NCBI RefSeq assembly: GCF_008329645.1
Contig: NZ_CP043474.1
Coordinates: 2,480,001-2,544,000, forward strand
DNA length: 64,000 bases
Origin: Mycolicibacterium grossiae
GTDB lineage: Bacteria; Actinomycetota; Actinomycetes; Mycobacteriales; Mycobacteriaceae
Reading direction: 5' to 3'
Below are positions 20,287 through 29,804 of the stretch, piece by piece. The notes below the pieces were generated by a model. That model saw only the letters and a list, made by a program, of their open reading frames with translations, ran no database searches and had not been told where the DNA came from. Within the stretch, counting starts at the first letter, position 1; every line of letters starts with the position of its first letter. The translations under genes and the position numbers were made by a program.

Positions 20287-21432
20287 ATGCGCGACATGGT
20301 TGAAATCGGCATGGGCCGGACCGCCCGCCGCACGTACGAACTCGACGACGTCAACATCGTTCCGTCGCGGCGGACGCGCTCCTCGCAGGACGTCTCGACG
20401 GCCTGGCAGCTCGACGCCTACCGCTTCGAGACACCGGTCATCGCCCACCCCACCGACGCGCTGGTGTCGGTGGAGTTCGCCATCGAGATGGGCCGTCGCG
20501 GCGGTCTCGGCGTGCTCAACGGCGAGGGCCTGATCGGCCGCCACGCCGACGTCGAGGCGAAGGTCGCGCAGGTGATCGAGGCCGCCGAGAAGGAGCCCGA
20601 GCCGTCGGCTGCCATCCGGCTGCTCCAGCAGCTGCACGCCGCGCCGCTCGACCCCGAACTGCTCGGCGCCGCGGTGGCCCGGATCCGCGAGGCCGGCGTC
20701 ACCACCGCCGTGCGGGTCAGCCCGCAGAACGCCCAGGCACTGACCCCGGCTCTGGTGGCCGCAGGCATCGACCTGCTGGTCATCCAGGGCACCATCATCT
20801 CGGCGGAAAGGGTCGCCCAGGATCACGGGGTCGGTGAGCCGCTGAACCTCAAGACGTTCATCTCCGAACTCGACGTGCCGGTCGTGGCGGGCGGCGTGCT
20901 GGACCATCGCACGGCGCTGCACCTGATGCGCACGGGCGCCGCCGGCGTCATCGTCGGCTACGGCTCGACCTCCGGTGTCACCACCAGCGACGAGGTGCTC
21001 GGCATCAGCGTGCCGATGGCCACCGCGATCGCCGACGCCGCCGCCGCGCGGCGGGAGTACCTCGACGAGACCGGCGGCCGCTACGTGCACGTGCTGGCCG
21101 ACGGCGACATCCACACCTCCGGCGACCTGGCCAAGGCCATCGCCTGCGGTGCCGACGCCGTGGTGCTGGGCACGCCGCTGGCGGTGGCGGCCGAGGCGTT
21201 GGGCGGCGGCTGGTACTGGCCATCGGCTGCGGCGCACCCCTCGTTGCCGCGCGGTGCCCTGCTGCAGGTGGCCGTCGGCGAGCGGCCGGCGCTGGAGCAG
21301 GTGCTCGGCGGGCCGTCCGACGACCCGTTCGGCTCCCTCAACCTGGTCGGCGGACTACGTCGCGCGATGGCCAAGGCCGGCTACTGCGACCTCAAGGAGT
21401 TCCAGAAGGTCGGGCTGACCGTCGGCTCCTGA
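20287..21432 (+). CDS. guaB3: GuaB3, IMP dehydrogenase/GMP reductase family paralogue
   Basis: 381 residues sharing the IMPDH barrel (YELDDVNIVPSRRTRSSQDV; VVAGGVLDHRTALHLMRTGAAGVIVG) but without CBS domains. The region corresponding to the catalytic Cys loop has no GPGS-x-CT motif; no Cys is visible there, so IMPDH activity is doubtful. The mycobacterial GuaB3 has not, to my knowledge, been shown to be an active IMPDH. Co-transcribed with guaB2. Confidence 0.9.
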   Translation: MRDMVEIGMGRTARRTYELDDVNIVPSRRTRSSQDVSTAWQLDAYRFETPVIAHPTDALVSVEFAIEMGRRGGLGVLNGEGLIGRHADVEAKVAQVIEAAEKEPEPSAAIRLLQQLHAAPLDPELLGAAVARIREAGVTTAVRVSPQNAQALTPALVAAGIDLLVIQGTIISAERVAQDHGVGEPLNLKTFISELDVPVVAGGVLDHRTALHLMRTGAAGVIVGYGSTSGVTTSDEVLGISVPMATAIADAAAARREYLDETGGRYVHVLADGDIHTSGDLAKAIACGADAVVLGTPLAVAAEALGGGWYWPSAAAHPSLPRGALLQVAVGERPALEQVLGGPSDDPFGSLNLVGGLRRAMAKAGYCDLKEFQKVGLTVGS

Positions 21433-21505
21433 CCGGCGAGGATTCACAGCGTTCTTTACAAGTTAGGGTCGCCTGTCTAGCTCGTTACCCGGCAGTAAGT
21501 TCATA

Positions 21506-23248
21506 ATGGCGGGCATGCCTGACTACGACGTCGTGATCATCGGTTCGGGTTTCGGAGGCAGCGTCAGCGCGCTGCGTCTCACCGAGAAGGGCTACCGCGT
21601 CGGGGTCCTCGAGGCCGGCCCCCGCTACGAGGACGCCGACATGGCGAAGACCTCGTGGAACCTGCGCAAGTTCCTCTGGGCGCCGCAGTTCGGCATGTAC
21701 GGCATCCAGCGCATCCACCTGCTGCGCAACGTCATGATCCTCGCGGGCGCGGGAGTCGGCGGCGGCTCGCTGAACTACGCGAACACGCTGTACGTGCCCA
21801 AGGAGCCGTTCTTCAACGATCCGCAGTGGCGCGACATCACCGACTGGCGTGACGAGCTGATGCCGCACTACGACCAGGCGAAGCGGATGCTCGGCGTCGT
21901 CACCAACCCGACGTTCACCGACGCCGATCGCATCCTCAAGGAGGTGGCCGACGACATGGGCGTCGGCGACACCTTCGTGCCCACCCCGGTCGGCGTCTTC
22001 TTCGGCCCGGACGGGCAGAAGACGCCGGGCAAGCGCGTGCCGGATCCGTTCTTCGGCGGCGCCGGACCGGAGCGCACCGGCTGCATCGAGTGCGGGTCCT
22101 GCATGACCGGCTGCCGCTACGGTGCCAAGAACACGCTGCTGAAGAACTACCTCGGCCTGGCCGAACGCGCCGGCGCCGACATCATCCCGATGACCACGGT
22201 GAAGGACCTCGAGCCGCAACCCGACGGGTCGTGGAAGGTGTACACCGTGCGCACCGGCCGCAAGATCCGCCGCCAACGCACCACCTACACCGCCGCCCAC
22301 GTCATCGTCGCCGGCGGCACCTGGGGCACGCAGAAGCTGCTGTTCAAGCTGCGCGACACCGGCCGGCTGCCGGAGCTGTCGGACAAGTTGGGCGTGCTCA
22401 CACGCACCAATTCCGAGTCGATCGTGGGCGCGGGCCGGCTGCGGGTGAAGGACGACCTCGACCTCACCCACGGCGTCGCGATCACGTCGTCGATCCACCC
22501 GAGCGAGGACACCCACATCGAACCGTGCCGGTACGGCAAGGGTTCCAACGCGATGGGTCTGCTGCAGACGCTGATGACCGACGGCCTGCTGCCCGACGGC
22601 ACCGGCGTCCCGCGCTGGCGGCAGCTCATCGGCGCGGCCCGCTCGGATCCGCGCGGCACGATGCGTCTGCTCAACCCGCGTCGCTGGAGCGAGCGCACGA
22701 TGATCGCCCTCGTCATGCAGAACCTCGACAACTCGATCACCACCTACACCAAGAAGACGAAGCTGGGCTTCCGTCGCGTCGTCAGCAAGCAGGGCCACGG
22801 CGAACCGAACCCGTCCTGGATCCCCGTGGGCAACGAAGTCACCCGGCGCATCGCGAAGAAGATCGACGGCGTCGCGGGCGGCACCTGGGGTGAGCTGTTC
22901 AACATCCCGCTGACCGCGCACTACCTGGGCGGCGCCGTCATCGGCGACACCAAGGAGCACGGTGTGATCGACCCCTACCACCGGGTGCACGGCTACCCGA
23001 CGATGTACGTCGTCGACGGCGCCGCGATCTCCGCCAACATGGGCGTCAACCCGTCGCTGTCGATCACCGCGCAGGCCGAGCGTGCCGCCGCGCTGTGGCC
23101 CAACAAGGGCGAGCAGGACGTCCGGCCCCCGCAGGGTGAGCCGTACAAGCGCCTCGACCCCATCGCGCCCAAGCACCCGGTGGTGCCGGCCGACGCGCCC
23201 GGCGCGCTGCGCCGGCTGCCGATCGAGCCGGTGTCCTCGGCGAGCTGA
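21506..23248 (+). CDS. choD: GMC-family oxidoreductase annotated as cholesterol oxidase ChoD
   Basis: 580-residue flavoprotein: FAD-binding GSGFGGS (about residues 13-19), AGAGVGGGSLNYANTLYVP around residue 90, a Cys-rich CIECGSCMTGC segment near residue 195, and the C-terminal GAAISANMGVNPSLSITAQAERAA. The sequence tracks M. tuberculosis ChoD closely. ChoD's cholesterol-oxidase activity is disputed, and the ECGSCMTGC cluster is more like that of some oxidoreductases, so the true substrate is open. ATG 21506 is used; ATG 21515 is an equally credible start. Confidence 0.9.
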   Translation: MAGMPDYDVVIIGSGFGGSVSALRLTEKGYRVGVLEAGPRYEDADMAKTSWNLRKFLWAPQFGMYGIQRIHLLRNVMILAGAGVGGGSLNYANTLYVPKEPFFNDPQWRDITDWRDELMPHYDQAKRMLGVVTNPTFTDADRILKEVADDMGVGDTFVPTPVGVFFGPDGQKTPGKRVPDPFFGGAGPERTGCIECGSCMTGCRYGAKNTLLKNYLGLAERAGADIIPMTTVKDLEPQPDGSWKVYTVRTGRKIRRQRTTYTAAHVIVAGGTWGTQKLLFKLRDTGRLPELSDKLGVLTRTNSESIVGAGRLRVKDDLDLTHGVAITSSIHPSEDTHIEPCRYGKGSNAMGLLQTLMTDGLLPDGTGVPRWRQLIGAARSDPRGTMRLLNPRRWSERTMIALVMQNLDNSITTYTKKTKLGFRRVVSKQGHGEPNPSWIPVGNEVTRRIAKKIDGVAGGTWGELFNIPLTAHYLGGAVIGDTKEHGVIDPYHRVHGYPTMYVVDGAAISANMGVNPSLSITAQAERAAALWPNKGEQDVRPPQGEPYKRLDPIAPKHPVVPADAPGALRRLPIEPVSSAS

Positions 23249-23261
23249 GCGCTGCCCCGCC

Positions 23262-23285
23262 GGCGGGGACGGCGACGTCCCCGCC
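23262..23285 (+). terminator. GC-rich hairpin between choD and guaA
   Basis: GGCGGGGAC and GTCCCCGCC arms, 9-bp stem and 6-base loop, without a T run. Likely end of the choD transcript; sits just before the guaA -10. Confidence 0.45.
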
Positions 23286-23287
23286 AC

Positions 23288-23293
23288 TAGACT
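23288..23293 (+). promoter_or_regulatory. -10 hexamer TAGACT of guaA
   Basis: TAGACT ends 6 bp before GTG 23300, predicting a leaderless guaA transcript separate from choD. Confidence 0.55.
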
Positions 23294-23299
23294 GAGCCG

Positions 23300-24892
<1,593 letters not shown>

Positions 24893-24893
24893 C

Positions 24894-25814
24894 TCACTCC
24901 GGCTCGGCGTCGGCCTCCTTGGCGATGAGGTCGCCGAGGATCTGACCGACGGCCGACTCGATCGTCGACTCGATGGAGAAGGCGAGCGTCGCCGAGACCG
25001 CGGCCACCGCCTGCGTGCGGAACCGGACCAGCATGGTGATGAGTTCGGCCACCTCGGTGTCCGGAGGCAGTGCGGAACCGGGGGCGATGCGGTCCACCAC
25101 GTGCTCGACGCCCGCGGCCACCAGCAGCCCGCTGATCTGGTCGACCAGCGGTGCGATCTGCTCGTGCAGGTCGATCAGCCGATCGCCCGCCACGCCGTAC
25201 TGCCGGATCTCGTTGAAGGCCTCGATCAACTTGGGTCGCACGACCACGGCTTCCGGTGTGCCCGAGTGATCCTCGAGCCGGATGACGCCGAGACCGACCA
25301 TGCGGTCGAACCCCGTGTCGTCGTCGACGAGACGCCGTGCGTCGGCCACGCTCATCCGCTCCGGCTTCTCGGTGGCCCACGTCCCGGCGATCGCGTTCTC
25401 CAGGCCGAGCATGTCGCCGACGTTCTTGCCCTGCTCCCACGCCGAGAGCATCTCGTCGACGTGCGTGAGGTTGTAGCCGCGGTCGAGCAGCGACGTGATG
25501 AGCCGCAGCCGGGTCAGATGGGTGTCGTTGAACAGCGCGATCCGGCCCACCCGCAGCGGTGGGTGCAGCAGTCCGCGATCGCGGTACACCCGGATGTTGC
25601 GGGTGGTGGTGCCGGCGAGCCGGGCCAGCTCCTCGATGCGGTACTCGCCGGAGGCCTCGGTGCCGTGCGGCGACACCGCGGCGTCGAACAGTTGGGAGAC
25701 GGCGTTCTCGATGACGTCGCGCGAGCCGCGGCGGATCTGGCGCGGCGCCCGGCGCAGCCCGGCGAGGACGCCCGCGATGGCGCCCGCCTGCTGCTTGGGT
25801 TGCCGTCCCGACAC
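24894..25814 (-). CDS. MerR-family transcriptional regulator
   Basis: 306 residues. A poorly conserved leader of about 55 residues precedes the MerR winged helix-turn-helix (YRIEELARLAGTTTRNIRVYRDRGLLHPPLRVGRIALFNDTHLTRLRLITSLLDRGYNLTHVDEML). The C-terminal half is a long helical effector or oligomerisation region with no Cys metal-binding motif. Target genes unknown. One base separates it from guaA at the 3' end. GTG start; an internal Met further in is possible. Confidence 0.88.
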   Translation of the reverse strand: MSGRQPKQQAGAIAGVLAGLRRAPRQIRRGSRDVIENAVSQLFDAAVSPHGTEASGEYRIEELARLAGTTTRNIRVYRDRGLLHPPLRVGRIALFNDTHLTRLRLITSLLDRGYNLTHVDEMLSAWEQGKNVGDMLGLENAIAGTWATEKPERMSVADARRLVDDDTGFDRMVGLGVIRLEDHSGTPEAVVVRPKLIEAFNEIRQYGVAGDRLIDLHEQIAPLVDQISGLLVAAGVEHVVDRIAPGSALPPDTEVAELITMLVRFRTQAVAAVSATLAFSIESTIESAVGQILGDLIAKEADAEPE

Positions 25815-25913
25815 GTCAGGTGCCCGACACGTCCGCCGGTCGGAAACTGCGCATCCGTCGAAGATACTGCCTGGCGGAGCCGGAGTGCGCCGAGGCGGTG
25901 AATCCTTCGACGG

Positions 25914-26924
25914 TCAGCCGGCGACCCTCTCGGTGCGGGACATGGTGGTGCCGAGGGCGTCGGCGAGGAAGGCGGCGACCCGGCGCATGGCCGGAACGGC
26001 CTCCGGGGTGAGTCGGGGCAGCGCCTGGAAGACGTGCACCTGATCGGGCCACACCTGCAGCTCGCAGTCGCCGCCTGCTGCGGCGAGGTCGGCGGCGAGT
26101 TGCCGGGCGTCGCTGACCAGCATCTCGCCGCCGCCGGCCTGGACGAGCGTGGGCGGCAGCGTGCGACCGCCGGCCACGTCGAGCGTCAATCGCGGATCCG
26201 TGAGTTCGGTGCCGACGCAGTACATCTCGATGAGCTTCGCGGCGTCGGTGGCGCGGATGGCCGGGTCGCGGCGCAGGGCTTCGCGAGCGCGCGCCAGGCC
26301 GAAGCTGAGATCGATCAGCGGCGAGAACAGTGCCACCGCTGCCGGATGGGTGACGTCGCGTTGCAGCAACAGGTCCACGGTGAGGTGGCCGCCTGCCGAG
26401 TCGCCGAGGATCGCCAGCCGGTCGGGGCGGTAGCCCTGGTGGCCGGTCAGCCAGTCCCAGCCCGCGCGCACGTCGTCGGCCGCCGTGGGGAAGCGGTACC
26501 TCGGCGCCAGCCGGTACTCGACGCAGAACACCGGCAGTCCGGTGAGCCGGGACAACCACGCCACCAGCCGGCGGTGCGTGCGCGCCGAGCACAGCACGAA
26601 ACCGCTGCCGTGCACGTAGTACAGCGCGCGGCCGGAGTCGTCGCGCGTGACGCCGCGTCCGCGCACCCACTCGCCCCTGACGCGCCGGCCGTCGGCCAGC
26701 CGGACGTCGACCGGCTCGACGTGCGTGCCGGCGAGCGACGGCCCGAAGGCGTCCATGATCCCGGCGATGATCCGCCGCGAGGCCCACAGGCCCCACGCGC
26801 GGTCGGGGGGAAGGACGGCGCTGATCTGACGCAACGTCAGACCGCTGATGGTCGCGGCGCCGCGGGAGCGCAGCGACCCGCGGGCCGGCACGTGGGTGCC
26901 GGGCGCAGCCGGGGTGGCGGACAT
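25914..26924 (-). CDS. Hormone-sensitive-lipase family alpha/beta-hydrolase
   Basis: 336-residue esterase/lipase of the HSL (family IV) group: oxyanion motif HGSGF near residue 105 (usual HGGG is replaced by HGSG), nucleophile elbow GDSAGG near residue 175, and the catalytic Asp and His in the C-terminal third (WPDQVHVFQALPRLTPEA). Mycobacterial Lip proteins of this type hydrolyse short-chain esters. GGAGG lies 5 bp before the ATG. A 28-bp perfect inverted repeat upstream predicts control by a TetR- or GntR-like repressor not encoded beside it. Confidence 0.88.
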   Translation of the reverse strand: MSATPAAPGTHVPARGSLRSRGAATISGLTLRQISAVLPPDRAWGLWASRRIIAGIMDAFGPSLAGTHVEPVDVRLADGRRVRGEWVRGRGVTRDDSGRALYYVHGSGFVLCSARTHRRLVAWLSRLTGLPVFCVEYRLAPRYRFPTAADDVRAGWDWLTGHQGYRPDRLAILGDSAGGHLTVDLLLQRDVTHPAAVALFSPLIDLSFGLARAREALRRDPAIRATDAAKLIEMYCVGTELTDPRLTLDVAGGRTLPPTLVQAGGGEMLVSDARQLAADLAAAGGDCELQVWPDQVHVFQALPRLTPEAVPAMRRVAAFLADALGTTMSRTERVAG

Positions 26925-26965
26925 TCGGACCTCCGTTGGTCGAACCGTCCGCCGAGTACACCACC

Positions 26966-26993
26966 AATGGTGACATTCGTCAATGTCACCATT
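26966..26993. promoter_or_regulatory. 28-bp perfect inverted repeat upstream of the lipase
   Basis: AATGGTGACATT (26966-26977), spacer CGTC, AATGTCACCATT (26982-26993). Perfect 12-bp arms located 42-69 bp upstream of the lipase ATG, in the promoter position of that minus-strand gene. Too long and too far from the gene end to be a terminator; most likely an operator. Confidence 0.75.
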
Positions 26994-27111
26994 CGGGCTA
27001 GCGCGGACGGCGGCGCGTTCCGTAACGGCGCATCCCGGCCGACCGATGAACCCCCTGAGTCAACGACGATGCGCCCGCGCGGCGCAGGACCAATGACGAA
27101 GGAGGACCACC

Positions 27112-27873
27112 ATGACGTTCACGAGAATCGCCGCAGGTTGTGGCATCGCCGCGACGGTCATCGCCACCGCCGGATGCGCCAACGGCGCACAGAGCGGGGA
27201 AGCGACGACGACCACCACGGCCGCGGGCACCAGCGCGCGCGCCGAACTGAAGACCGTCGACGGAACGACGATCGGCACCGCGACCGTCGACTTCTCCGAC
27301 GACGTCGCCACGGTCACCGTCGAGACCACGCCGCAGCAGGTGCTGGCACCCGGGTTCCACACCGTCGCCATTCACGCCGACGGCACGTGCAGCGGCGACT
27401 TCACGTCGGCCGGTGAGATTCTTCGGGGTTCCGGGCGGGACGCCACCCCGGCGACCGGCGAATTGCCGGACCTGCTGGTACGCCCGGACGGCGCAGCCAA
27501 ACTGGTTACCACCTCCGCCGCCTTCACCGCCGAGGATCTCCACGGGACACGGGGCAGCGCCCTCATCGTCGGCGGCGACGCGCAGACGCGCGCGGCCTGC
27601 GGCGTCCTGGCGTCGCCCGCGTCCACCACCTCGAGTTCGACGTCCTCTTCGACGTCTTCCCCGGCGTCCACCTCCACCTCGACCTCGACGGTGACCCAAA
27701 CCGTGGCGCCGCCCGCGACGTCCACCACGTCGGCCCCGAGCAGCACCGCCACTCCGTCGACGTCGACGTCCACCAGCAGCGGCAGCAGCACGGTGACCGT
27801 CACGGTCCCGTCGATCCCGTCGACGCTACCGACCTTGCCCGCCAACCCCTTCGACCCGAACGGCGCGGGCTAG
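27112..27873 (+). CDS. Cu/Zn-superoxide-dismutase-like lipoprotein lacking metal ligands
   Basis: 253 residues: signal peptide with lipobox ATAGC (lipidated Cys22), a short Thr-rich linker, a SOD_Cu-like beta domain at about 43-165, and a Ser/Thr/Val/Pro tail of about 85 residues. The SOD signature reads GFHTVAIHADGTC where the active form is GFHxFHIHxxGxC; the pair C93 and C163 (AACGVL) of the conserved disulfide is kept. Of the usual His ligands only H88 is recognisable, and the SAGEIL and SALIVGG segments lack the expected His residues. Catalysis is therefore unlikely. GAAGGAGGA precedes the ATG. Confidence 0.78.
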   Translation: MTFTRIAAGCGIAATVIATAGCANGAQSGEATTTTTAAGTSARAELKTVDGTTIGTATVDFSDDVATVTVETTPQQVLAPGFHTVAIHADGTCSGDFTSAGEILRGSGRDATPATGELPDLLVRPDGAAKLVTTSAAFTAEDLHGTRGSALIVGGDAQTRAACGVLASPASTTSSSTSSSTSSPASTSTSTSTVTQTVAPPATSTTSAPSSTATPSTSTSTSSGSSTVTVTVPSIPSTLPTLPANPFDPNGAG

Positions 27874-27882
27874 GCACAGCGC

Positions 27883-28602
27883 TCAGCGCGCGGGGTCGCC
27901 CCGCCACATGAAGCTGTTGACGTACTTGCCCATGTCCAGGGCGATCTGCAGGTTGGCCGCCGACGGTTTGCCCGAGCCGAAGTCCGGCCCGAAGGCGTGG
28001 AACGGCCCGAGCGCCGCGGCCACCAGGGCCAGGTCGTCCTTGACCGCGACCATGACGATGACCCGCATCCGGGTGTAGTTCATCGCCATGCCCTGCGGCC
28101 AGCAGTCCACCGCCACCCCGAAGCCCGGGTGGTAGCCGACCATGGCGTTGGGGATCTCGTAGGCCGTCTTGGTGTCCGGGATGCTCTTGCGCACCAACGC
28201 GTAGGCGATGTCGTGCGGGGACCGGCCGCGGGCCGGCTCACTGAACAACTGCAGGGTGCCGCCGTCACCGGCCAGCAGGTCCGCGGTCACCCCGTTGTCC
28301 TTGCGCGTCACCCGGTAGGCGGAGCCCTCGGCGGGATAGCTCACCGAGAAGGCGCCGTCGGCCGAGGTGTAGCGCGGGTTGACCGTCACGGGCTCGCCCA
28401 GCGGCGGTGAGCCGCAGTCCGGCGGGCACACGTAGCGCGCGGCCGGCTGCTCGAGCGCGCCGGACAGGGTCACCAGACCGGCCGCCACGACGGCGATCGC
28501 CAGCACCCACACCACCACCAGGTGGCGGTGCGACGTGGTGCGCCGCTCGGCCACCCGGTAGGTGCCGCCGTAGGACGGCAGTCCCGGCGCGACCGTCGTC
28601 AC
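27883..28602 (-). CDS. Single-pass membrane-anchored protein of the sedolisin operon
   Basis: 239 residues from GTG 28602. One N-terminal transmembrane helix at about 29-50 (LVVVWVLAIAVVAAGLVTLSGAL) follows a cytoplasmic leader; the remaining 190 residues are outside the membrane, with a CPPDCGSPP Cys pair and no family I recognise. It shares 4 bp (GTGA) with the zinc-ribbon gene, so it is the third member of a translationally coupled operon. Function unknown. Confidence 0.75.
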   Translation of the reverse strand: MTTVAPGLPSYGGTYRVAERRTTSHRHLVVVWVLAIAVVAAGLVTLSGALEQPAARYVCPPDCGSPPLGEPVTVNPRYTSADGAFSVSYPAEGSAYRVTRKDNGVTADLLAGDGGTLQLFSEPARGRSPHDIAYALVRKSIPDTKTAYEIPNAMVGYHPGFGVAVDCWPQGMAMNYTRMRVIVMVAVKDDLALVAAALGPFHAFGPDFGSGKPSAANLQIALDMGKYVNSFMWRGDPAR

Positions 28603-29804
28603 GAGCCGTCCCCGCCGTCGGCACCGTCGTCGATGCGCACCGGCCGCTCGGTGCGCCGCAACTGACGCGACGACCGCGACGCCGCATGGGTGGCTGCGCC
28701 GCAGTGCGGGCAAAACGCCATGTCGGGGATGACGTGACCGCAGTGCGGGCACTGGATGAGTTCGTCGGACACCTCGTCGTGCTCCTCGTGCAGCAGGGCC
28801 AGGTGCAGACCGACCCGCAGGACGAGCACCGCGAGCAACGCGATGACGAGGTGGACGGCGAGCTGCACGAACTGCGGCACCCGGGCGACGTCGACGAGGC
28901 CGAGCCCGGCGTAGATCGCGATGACCGCGAACACCATGCCGAACAGGGCGAGCCGCACGAAGTTGCGATGCTGGTGCTTCTTGTTCGGTGGCCGGTGAAA
29001 CCACAGGGCCGCTCCCATCAGCCCGCCGACGCACGCCGCGGTCAGCGGCACCGCGATCCCGCGGATGCCGGCCTCGACCATCAACCCGTCCATCGGGCGG
29101 CCGCGCGCCACCATGCCGGTGCTGAACTGCGGCGCCAGCCGCGTGAGCGTCGCCGCGGCGGTGAACATCAGTGCGCCCAGTGCGCCGAGTGCGAAGCCGT
29201 CCAGCGCCTCCCGGGTACCGGGGCGCACCAGCCGGACCAGTGCCGCGGGTGCGAGCATCAGCAGCATGCCGCCGATCGGGACGCCGAGACCGTCGCGGAT
29301 GACGCGCGATGCGGCGACGCCTGCGCCGAGCGGGATGTCGTAGGCGTTGGCCACCATCTCACCGGTCAGCAACACCCAGCCGACGCCGATGCCGATGCCG
29401 AGTGTCGCGGTCACCACCAGTGTGGCCGAGGAGACGTCGCGGTAGACGTCGGCCTCCTGCAGGTAGATGAGGAACAGCAGCGGAAGGCCCAGTGCGGCAA
29501 CGGTGATCAAGGCCGCGGGCAGGCGCAACAGCGTGGTGGCCAGCAGTGCGGCGACCAGCAGGCCGAGCCCGAGCAGGAAGGGCGTGCGCGACGTCGAGGG
29601 CAGGTGGGGAAAGAGCGAGCTGACGATGTTGGGCCGCAGCAGGTGTTCGCCGGGGGCGGCGCTGAAGGTCCGCAGCCGCAACCACTCCGGGCCCCGTCCG
29701 GGCTGCTCGTGGAGATGGCAGCCGCACAGCCCGCAGAACTCGCCTGCGGGGACGTCGGTCTGGCAGACCGCACACTCCATGGTGGGACGTTCGTCGTTGG
29801 TCAT
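28599..29804 (-). CDS. Polytopic membrane protein with zinc ribbons at both ends
   Basis: 401 residues. The N-terminal ribbon is CAVCQTDVPAGEFCGLCG (residues about 11-28), the C-terminal one CPHCGHVIPDMAFCPHCG (about 359-376), each a pair of CxxC knuckles. Between them are about eight transmembrane helices (near 74-93, 95-116, 128-150, 177-193, 203-224, 248-272, 284-309, 315-341). Both ribbons would face the cytoplasm with an even number of helices. No PrsW-type catalytic motif was found. Overlaps both neighbours by 4 bp, so likely works with the secreted sedolisin and the anchored protein. Confidence 0.8.
   Translation of the reverse strand: MTNDERPTMECAVCQTDVPAGEFCGLCGCHLHEQPGRGPEWLRLRTFSAAPGEHLLRPNIVSSLFPHLPSTSRTPFLLGLGLLVAALLATTLLRLPAALITVAALGLPLLFLIYLQEADVYRDVSSATLVVTATLGIGIGVGWVLLTGEMVANAYDIPLGAGVAASRVIRDGLGVPIGGMLLMLAPAALVRLVRPGTREALDGFALGALGALMFTAAATLTRLAPQFSTGMVARGRPMDGLMVEAGIRGIAVPLTAACVGGLMGAALWFHRPPNKKHQHRNFVRLALFGMVFAVIAIYAGLGLVDVARVPQFVQLAVHLVIALLAVLVLRVGLHLALLHEEHDEVSDELIQCPHCGHVIPDMAFCPHCGAATHAASRSSRQLRRTERPVRIDDGADGGDGS

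Noticed and set aside
21506..23248. Assigning ChoD as a proven cholesterol oxidase
   Set aside because: The fold and FAD motif are clear, but the substrate is disputed for the M. tuberculosis homologue, so only the GMC family is stated firmly.
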